A DNA stretch of 11,197 nt from assembly GCA_948766235.1 (NCBI GenBank), contig CAQCFX010000032.1:1-11197 (forward strand), in the 5' to 3' direction. This document shows, piece after piece, positions 7,432-11,197 of this stretch (position 1 is the stretch's first letter; every line of letters starts with the position of its first letter). The translations under genes and the position numbers were made by a program. This stretch comes from an uncultured Oscillospiraceae bacterium. Its GTDB lineage: Bacteria > Bacillota > Clostridia > Oscillospirales > Oscillospiraceae. Under the pieces are notes generated by a model that made no database searches, had not been told where the DNA came from, and was given only the letters and a program-made list of their open reading frames with translations.

Positions 7432-8310
7432 TCACACTTTCTCGGGCACGTACTTGCCCATCAGCCCCGCGGGGCGCACCAGCAGCACGATAATGAGCAC
7501 CGCGAACACCACCGCGTCGGACAGGTCGGTGGAGATGTACGCCTTGGCGAAGGTCTCGATGATTCCCAGCAGAATGCCGCCCAGCAGCGCGCCGGGAACG
7601 GAGCCGATGCCGCCGAACACGGCGGCGGTAAAGGCCCGGATGCCGGGCATGGAGCCGGTGGTGGGGGACAGCACCGGATAGGCCGAGCACATCAGCACCC
7701 CGGCCACGGTCGCCAGGGCCGAGCCGATGGCAAAGGTCATGGAGATGGTGGCGTTCACGTCGATGCCCATGAGCTGGGCCGCGCCCTTGTCCTCGGAACA
7801 GGCCCGCATGGCCTTGCCCATCTTGGTCTGGCCGGTGAACAAGGTCAAGGCCGCCATGACCACGATACAGCACACCACGGACAAAATGGCCACATAGGAG
7901 ATGGACAGCTGGCCGGGGACCAGCACCAGGCTGCCCTCCACAATGGGCTGGAAGGTCTTGGTGGCCGCGCCCCAGAAAATCTGAGCGCTGTTTTGCAGCA
8001 GGTAGCTCACGCCGATGGCGGTAATCAGCACCGCCAGGGAGGGGGCGGCGCGCAGAGGCTTATAGGCCAGGCGCTCAATGACGATGCCCAGCACCGTGCA
8101 CACCACCATCGCCAGCAGTACCCCCGCCACAGGGGGCAGGTGAAAGCTGCCCATGGCGAAAAAGCAGACGTAAGCGCCCACCATAATCACGTCGCCGTGG
8201 GCGAAGTTGAGCATTTTCGCGATGCCGTACACCATGGTATAGCCCAGGGCGATGATGGCGTAGATGCTGCCCAGGCTGATGCCGTTAATCACGTTGTTCA
8301 GGAAGGACAT
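7432..8310 (-). CDS. livH: Branched-chain amino acid ABC transporter permease LivH
   Basis: This 292-residue membrane permease is the partner of LivM. The N-terminal block NGISLGSIYAIIALGYTMVY and the following GIAKMLNFAHGDVIMVGAY are diagnostic of LivH. MRACSEDKGAAQLMGID is the EAA-like cytoplasmic loop, and AFTAAVFGGIGSVPGALLGG near the C-terminus is also typical. A good site (AGAGAGGTG) precedes the ATG at 8310. The gene is separated from the binding-protein gene by about 127 bases holding two hairpins, so its expression is probably lower than that of the binding protein. Confidence 0.95.
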   Translation of the reverse strand: MSFLNNVINGISLGSIYAIIALGYTMVYGIAKMLNFAHGDVIMVGAYVCFFAMGSFHLPPVAGVLLAMVVCTVLGIVIERLAYKPLRAAPSLAVLITAIGVSYLLQNSAQIFWGAATKTFQPIVEGSLVLVPGQLSISYVAILSVVCCIVVMAALTLFTGQTKMGKAMRACSEDKGAAQLMGIDVNATISMTFAIGSALATVAGVLMCSAYPVLSPTTGSMPGIRAFTAAVFGGIGSVPGALLGGILLGIIETFAKAYISTDLSDAVVFAVLIIVLLVRPAGLMGKYVPEKV

Positions 8311-8341
8311 TTCTTCACCTCTCTCTAAAAAATACGACAGG

Positions 8342-8373
8342 GCCGCGGCAGGGGAAAAAGGTCCTGCCGCGGC
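8342..8373 (-). terminator. Second hairpin between binding-protein gene and livH
   Basis: GCCGCGGCAGG (8342-8352) pairs perfectly with 8363-8373, an 11-bp stem with a 10-base loop. On the - strand it is followed by CCTGTCG and only then by a T-run, so it is a weak terminator at best and may instead protect the upstream transcript or act as an anti-decay hairpin. Confidence 0.6.
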
Positions 8374-8374
8374 G

Positions 8375-8411
8375 AAAAAGGGGGCTGCCGGAGCGATCCG
8401 ACAGCCCCTTT
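8375..8411 (-). terminator. Internal intrinsic terminator (attenuator) after the binding-protein gene
   Basis: On the - strand GGGGCTGTCGGA (8408-8397) pairs with TCCGGCAGCCCC (8392-8381), tetraloop TCGC, one U-G pair, followed by CCTTTTT. This is a good intrinsic terminator shape about 30 bases after the livJ-type stop. Because livHMGF have no visible promoter, partial read-through is the likely mode. Confidence 0.8.
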
Positions 8412-8437
8412 CCTGGTTTGAACCGTTCGGGTCAGAA

Positions 8438-9631
8438 TTATTGGGTGACGTACCCGCCGTTCTCCACCTTGACCACCACGGGGGCCTTGGAGATCTCGCC
8501 GGTGGTGAGCCACTTCATGCCGGTGCCGGTTAGGCCGTCCACAGAGAAGTCGCCGCCGGTGAACAGAGCGGACAGGGCGTCGCACAGCTGGGCGCTGTCC
8601 ATATCGGCGATGCCGTCGATCTGGCAGCAGGCCTCATAGATGGCGTACATACAGTCGTAGCCGTCGGCGGCAAACTGGTTGGGCAGGATGTTATGGGCGG
8701 CCTGATAGGTCTCCACAAAGGTCTTGGTGCGCTCGTCGGTGCCGGAGGCGTTGAAGGGAGTCATGAGCAGCAGACCTTCGGCCAGGGACTTGTCAAAACC
8801 GTCCATGTCCAGCATACCGTCCATGCCGTCGCCTCCAAAGAAGGTGGGGGCGTAGTTCATCTGCTTGGCCTGGGCCAGAATCAGGGAGGCAGGGGTGTAG
8901 TAGATGGGCAGGAACACCAGGTCGGCGCCAGCGTCCTTGCAGGCGTTGAGCTGCACGGTGTAGTCGGTGGTGGTGTCCTCGGGATAGGTGGAGGTGGCCA
9001 CCACCTCAAGACCGATCTCCTTGGCCTTGGCGATGAAGGCGTCGGCGATGCCGGTGGAGTAGGAAGAGCCGTTGTTATAGATGACGCCGATTTTGGTGCC
9101 CAGGCCGGCGCTCTTTAGGTACTCGGCGGCGGCGTTGCCCTGGCCGGGGTCGGTGAAGCACATCTGGAACACGTTGTCCTTCCCGTTGGTGACGTCGGGA
9201 GAGGAGGCCGAGGGGGTGAGCTGGAAGTAGCGGTCGGCGTAGGTCTCGGAGGCCACGGCCACGCAGGGAGCGGTGGTAGTGCAGCCGTAAATGACCAGGG
9301 GCGCGTCCTTGGCCCAGTCCTTCAGGGAGTTGTAGGCGGCCACGGCGGTGTCGGCCACGCCGGTGTCGTCCTCATACTTGAAGTCCAGCTTGATGGGGCC
9401 GTTCAGGGCGTTGATCTCCTCCACGGCGATCTCCGCGCCCCACTGGGTGGCGGTGCCGTACTGGGCGTTGTCGCCGGTGATGGGGCCGATGCCGCCCACC
9501 TTGATGGTGACCACGTCGCTACCGCCCTGACTCGGGGGCTGGCTGGACTGCTCCTTGGGGGAGCAGGCGGCCAGCAGGCTCACGCACATGACGCCGGCCA
9601 TGAGCAGAGCCGCAAGATTTTTCTTTTTCAT
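8438..9631 (-). CDS. Branched-chain amino acid-type substrate-binding lipoprotein
   Basis: This 397-residue extracellular binding protein of the importer belongs to the Peripla_BP_6 (LivJ/LivK-like) family. It has a signal peptide with four N-terminal Lys/Asn-rich residues, a hydrophobic core and a lipobox LAAC with Cys23. A short Ser/Pro/Gln linker (24-38) is followed by the mature domain starting IKVGGIGPITGDNAQYG, typical of the family. YGCTTTAPCVAVASE and LTPSASSPDVTNG form the usual ligand-contact region. AGGAGG (9641-9646) lies 9 bases ahead of the ATG. The gene is first in the operon behind a consensus promoter and is followed by a terminator-like hairpin, which fits a subunit needed in excess. 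The ligand could be Leu/Ile/Val but related proteins bind other amino acids, amides or urea; the sequence does not decide. Confidence 0.94.
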   Translation of the reverse strand: MKKKNLAALLMAGVMCVSLLAACSPKEQSSQPPSQGGSDVVTIKVGGIGPITGDNAQYGTATQWGAEIAVEEINALNGPIKLDFKYEDDTGVADTAVAAYNSLKDWAKDAPLVIYGCTTTAPCVAVASETYADRYFQLTPSASSPDVTNGKDNVFQMCFTDPGQGNAAAEYLKSAGLGTKIGVIYNNGSSYSTGIADAFIAKAKEIGLEVVATSTYPEDTTTDYTVQLNACKDAGADLVFLPIYYTPASLILAQAKQMNYAPTFFGGDGMDGMLDMDGFDKSLAEGLLLMTPFNASGTDERTKTFVETYQAAHNILPNQFAADGYDCMYAIYEACCQIDGIADMDSAQLCDALSALFTGGDFSVDGLTGTGMKWLTTGEISKAPVVVKVENGGYVTQ

Positions 9632-9681
9632 TCTGAGTTTCCTCCTACTCTATAGGTTGCTGACGATCCATTTGCATCGAA

Positions 9682-9701
9682 GGGGGCACGATTGCGCCCC
9701 C
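9682..9701 (-). promoter_or_regulatory. 5' leader hairpin of the liv transcript
   Basis: On the - strand GGGGGCGC and GTGCCCCC form an 8-bp stem (one G-U pair) with loop AATC, beginning a few bases after the predicted transcription start. There is no T-run after it. A 5'-end stem like this commonly stabilises an mRNA. The leader is only about 75 bases, too short for a T-box. Confidence 0.55.
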
Positions 9702-9706
9702 AGATT

Positions 9707-9743
9707 GTTGACAATTATATACTTGACGCCCTGTGTTGTCAAC
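9707..9743 (-). promoter_or_regulatory. Consensus sigma-A promoter of the liv operon with overlapping inverted repeat
   Basis: On the - strand TTGACA (9742-9737) and TATAAT (9719-9714) are separated by exactly 17 bases, a perfect match to the housekeeping consensus. The predicted start is near 9707, giving a leader of about 75 bases. GTTGACAA (9707-9714) and TTGTCAAC (9736-9743) are perfect inverted copies, one covering the -35 box and the other the -10/start region, so a repressor site is possible. No regulator gene is in the window. Confidence 0.88.
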
Positions 9744-9810
9744 CACAAAATTCACCAATGAGCAGGAGGGGAAACTGGCCACCGTGTGCTATTGTGACGG
9801 ATATTTGTCC

Positions 9811-10542
9811 TCACACCACCAATCCGCCGTTGGGGCATACCACCTGTCCGGTGAGAAAGGACGCCTCGTCGGAGGCCAAAAACGCGATGGCGGCGGCGGC
9901 CTCCTCCGGCGTACCGATGCGGCCCAGGGGGGTCTCCTGGGCCAAAACGGCCAAATCTTCCGGGGAAAGGTGGGCGTTCATCTCCGTGTCAATCACCCCA
10001 GGGGCCACGCAGTTCACCCGAATGTGGGAGGGACCCAGCTCCTTGGCCAGCGCCTTGGTATAGGCAATCACCGCCCCTTTGGCGGCGGAATACGCCGCCT
10101 CACAGGAGGCCCCCACCTGCCCCCACATGGAGGACACGGTAACGATAGAGCCCGCCTTTTTCCCCAGCATATGGGGCAGCACGGCCCGGCAGCAGTGGTG
10201 TACGCCGTCCACGTTGACCGCGAACAAACGCCGCCATTCGTCCTCGTCAATTTGACTGATGAGACCCACGTGGGATATCCCGGCGGCACAAACCAAAATG
10301 TCAAGTTGACAAAATTTTTCTAACACATTGTCAACCATCCGCTCCACCTGAGCCCGGTCCGCCACATCGGCCGGGACGGCCATGGCGGGCACGCCCAGGG
10401 ACTGTATCTCCCGAACCAGGTTTTGGGCCTGCGTCTCGCTTCGGCAGAAGCCCACCGCCACCCCCCAGCCCCGGCGGGCGAACAGGCGGGCGGCGGCGGC
10501 CCCGATGCCCCGGGAGCCGCCGGTAATCAGCGCGTATTTCAC
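9811..10542 (-). CDS. SDR-family NAD(P)-dependent oxidoreductase, FabG-like (possible EF-P 5-aminopentanone reductase)
   Basis: This 243-residue classical short-chain dehydrogenase has its cofactor motif TGGSRGIG at 7-14, Asn110, catalytic Ser138 and the YSAAK pair Tyr151/Lys155. The motif after beta-4 is CAAG (85-88) instead of NNAG. VSSMWGQVGASCE (136-148) and PGVIDTEMN (181-189) resemble the YmfI group, which in Bacillus reduces the 5-aminopentanone modification of elongation factor P; this assignment is from memory of the motif and is tentative, since no efp gene is visible. Translation starts with GTG at 10542, supported by AAGGAGGG (10549-10556) 6 bases away. The gene stands alone: the tRNA terminator lies upstream and the liv promoter downstream. 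No clear promoter is seen. A fatty-acid FabG role is the alternative but no fab genes are near. Confidence 0.88.
   Translation of the reverse strand: MKYALITGGSRGIGAAAARLFARRGWGVAVGFCRSETQAQNLVREIQSLGVPAMAVPADVADRAQVERMVDNVLEKFCQLDILVCAAGISHVGLISQIDEDEWRRLFAVNVDGVHHCCRAVLPHMLGKKAGSIVTVSSMWGQVGASCEAAYSAAKGAVIAYTKALAKELGPSHIRVNCVAPGVIDTEMNAHLSPEDLAVLAQETPLGRIGTPEEAAAAIAFLASDEASFLTGQVVCPNGGLVV
10299..10335. repeat. AT-rich patch with TTGWCAA motifs inside the SDR gene
   Basis: TGTCAAGTTGACA (10299-10311) is a perfect odd palindrome, and GTTGACAA (10305-10312) and TTGTCAAC (10328-10335) repeat exactly the two half-sites found at the liv promoter 560 bases away. The patch is markedly AT-richer than the rest of the gene. 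It is within coding sequence (around residues 70-83), so chance codon use remains possible. Confidence 0.45.
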
Positions 10543-10605
10543 GAAAATCCCTCCTTAAATTTGCCCTCATGCTCTCGAGGAAAGGATGGCTAAGGGCGCG
10601 AAGCG

Positions 10606-10637
10606 AAAAAATCCCGCCCAGAAAGGGCGGGATTTTT
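10606..10637 (-). terminator. Intrinsic terminator of the tRNA cluster
   Basis: AAAAATCCCGCCC (10607-10619) pairs with GGGCGGGATTTTT (10625-10637), a 13-bp stem with loop AGAAA. On the - strand it ends in six T residues, placing it 27 bases after the tRNA-Lys CCA end. A smaller hairpin (10643-10648 with 10654-10659) lies between the tRNA and this terminator and may aid 3' processing. Confidence 0.92.
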
Positions 10638-10663
10638 CGGCGGGGGCAGGCCTTGCCCCAATG

Positions 10664-10739
10664 TGGTGACCCAGCGGGGACTCGAACCCCGGACCTTCGC
10701 CTTAAAAGGGCGTTGCTCTACCAACTGAGCTACTGGGTC
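10664..10739 (-). tRNA. tRNA-Lys (anticodon UUU)
   Basis: A full 76-base cloverleaf can be drawn. The acceptor GACCCAG pairs with CTGGGTC, the D stem is GCTC/GAGC, and the anticodon loop CTTTTAA gives UUU. The T arm is CGGGG TTCGAGT CCCCG, the discriminator is A, and CCA is encoded. The anticodon stem has an A-A mismatch at its first pair. It is the last gene of the cluster. Confidence 0.96.
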
Positions 10740-10741
10740 AT

Positions 10742-10855
10742 ATTTCCTGGGGTCCCCGGGCCGCCGTCCTTCAGGCGGCCTGGGGAAAGGAGGCACAGCG
10801 GAGCGGGCGAGCTTTCGCCAAAGGCGGAAGCGAGTGAGCGTAGCTTGTGCCGACG
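10742..10855 (+). repeat. Dispersed structured repeat, copy B
   Basis: It occupies almost the whole gap between tRNA-Lys and tRNA-Gln. In + orientation it begins ATTTCCTGGGGT, then a hairpin (10754-10765 with 10774-10785, loop GTCCTTCA). Next come GGGGAAAGGAGG and an inner hairpin (10811-10819 with 10823-10831), enclosed by GGCACA (10792-10797) pairing with TGTGCC (10846-10851). It ends in CGACG immediately before the tRNA-Gln CCA end. Stem sequences differ from copy A while pairing is kept; the loop core TCCTTC is the same. Confidence 0.7.
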
Positions 10856-10930
10856 TGGCTGGGATGGCTGGACTCGAACCAGCGAATGCGGGAGTCAAAG
10901 TCCCGTGCCTTACCACTTGGCTACACCCCA
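10856..10930 (-). tRNA. tRNA-Gln (anticodon UUG)
   Basis: A 75-base cloverleaf can be drawn. The acceptor TGGGGTG pairs with CATCCCA with one G-U. The anticodon stem is CGGGA/TCCCG with loop CTTTGAC, giving UUG. The T arm is GCTGG TTCGAGT CCAGC, the discriminator is G, and CCA is encoded. Confidence 0.96.
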
Positions 10931-10947
10931 GTATAGAAGTGAGGCAA

Positions 10948-10971
10948 GGGCCGGAGCGGACGCTCCGGCCC
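10948..10971. repeat. Perfect hairpin between tRNA-Gln and tRNA-His
   Basis: GGGCCGGAGCG (10948-10958) and CGCTCCGGCCC (10961-10971) form a near-closed 10-11-bp stem. There is no T-run on either side, so it is probably a processing or spacer hairpin of the tRNA transcript, not a terminator. It lacks the conserved flanks of the dispersed repeat. Confidence 0.6.
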
Positions 10972-10983
10972 TCAGCCACCGTA

Positions 10984-11060
10984 TGGGGTGGGTAATGGGG
11001 CTCGAACCCACGACACCCGGAACCACAATCCGGTGCTCTGCCAGCTGAGCTATACCCACC
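10984..11060 (-). tRNA. tRNA-His (anticodon GUG)
   Basis: A 77-base cloverleaf can be drawn, with the extra 5' G (G-1) facing discriminator C73 that marks tRNA-His. The acceptor GTGGGTA pairs with TACCCAC. The anticodon stem is CCGGA/TCCGG with loop TTGTGGT, giving GUG. The T arm is GTGGG TTCGAGC CCCAT, and CCA is encoded. Confidence 0.96.
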
Positions 11061-11088
11061 ATATGCAGTTTGAAACAGCCCGAACGGG

Positions 11089-11169
11089 CCCCGCGCGAAC
11101 CCGCCAGCACCAAGGCCGCGTGGGGAAAAGAGGAGCAGCGGAGCGAGCGATACGCAGCTTGCCCCGACG
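11089..11169 (+). repeat. Dispersed structured repeat, copy C (short form)
   Basis: It lies between tRNA-His and the edge tRNA. CCCCGCGCG (11089-11097) pairs with CGCGTGGGG (11117-11125), one G-U on the + strand, followed by the conserved AGAGGAGCAGCGGAGCGAGC block, TACGCAGCTTG and a terminal CGACG that directly touches the next tRNA CCA end. Compared with copies A and B it lacks the inner hairpin, the ATTTCC flank and the TCCTTC loop, so it is an internally deleted or diverged member. Confidence 0.62.
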
Positions 11170-11197
11170 TGGTGGAGGAGGATGGATTCGAACCATC
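11170..11197 (-). tRNA. Partial tRNA, 3' end only (isotype not determinable)
   Basis: Only the T arm (GATGG TTCGAAT CCATC), acceptor 3' strand CTCCTCC, discriminator A and encoded CCA are in the window; the rest lies beyond the right edge. The acceptor would start GGAGGAG, which is compatible with tRNA-Tyr among others, but without the anticodon this is a guess. Confidence 0.85.

Noticed and set aside
7351..8328. 325-residue ORF on the + strand across livH
   Set aside because: It is the His/Gly/Gln-rich reverse shadow of livH and part of livM, with no family features.
9632..9706. Riboswitch or T-box in the liv leader
   Set aside because: The leader is only about 75 bases, with a single simple hairpin and no conserved T-box or aptamer sequence.
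10569..11048. 159-residue ORF crossing the tRNA genes
   Set aside because: It runs through tRNA-Lys, tRNA-Gln and most of tRNA-His, which are certain; peptides such as AGTRTPDLRLKRA are classic translated-tRNA artefacts.
1..11197. CRISPR array, phage, or insertion-sequence genes
   Set aside because: No regularly spaced direct repeats, and no transposase, integrase or phage protein in any frame.

Overview
The window looks like a chromosomal segment of a GC-rich member of the Clostridia, most likely an Oscillospiraceae-type gut Firmicute. The clues are strong AGGAGG-type ribosome binding sites, tRNA genes that encode their own CCA ends, Gram-positive style lipoproteins, and the protein families DUF4358 and DHHW, which are mainly found in Clostridia. 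The lineage is an inference from gene content, not from a marker gene.

Left part, + strand (about 201-4736): a probable cell-envelope polysaccharide O-acetylation cluster. It encodes a DUF4358 lipoprotein with a long Pro/Ser-rich stalk, an MBOAT (AlgI/DltB-like) membrane O-acyltransferase, and a DHHW-family protein resembling AlgX/AlgJ acetyltransferases. A visibly AT-richer alpha/beta hydrolase gene sits between the MBOAT and DHHW genes and looks like a later insertion. The expected division of labour is that the MBOAT protein passes acetyl groups across the membrane and the anchored DHHW protein places them on an extracellular glycan. The cluster ends at a bidirectional terminator (4739-4779) shared with the convergent operon on its right.

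Middle part, - strand (9631 down to 4783): a complete branched-chain amino-acid type (HAAT/Liv) ABC importer in the order binding lipoprotein, LivH, LivM, LivG, LivF. It is driven by a perfect consensus sigma-A promoter (TTGACA, 17-nt spacer, TATAAT). Two hairpins between the binding-protein gene and livH probably make the binding protein more abundant than the permease. Upstream lies a GTG-started FabG-like SDR gene, whose WGxxGASCE motif suggests the YmfI/EF-P 5-aminopentanone reductase group.

Right edge, - strand: a tRNA cluster in the order partial tRNA, tRNA-His(GUG), tRNA-Gln(UUG), tRNA-Lys(UUU), then a strong terminator.

The least expected signal is a dispersed structured repeat present three times: once ahead of the O-acetylation cluster in reverse orientation, and twice between tRNA genes. 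It has conserved flanks, a terminal hairpin whose stem sequence changes while its pairing is kept, and an inner hairpin. All four non-Watson-Crick positions examined in the stems are G-U in one and the same element orientation. Both tRNA-linked copies end exactly at a tRNA CCA end.
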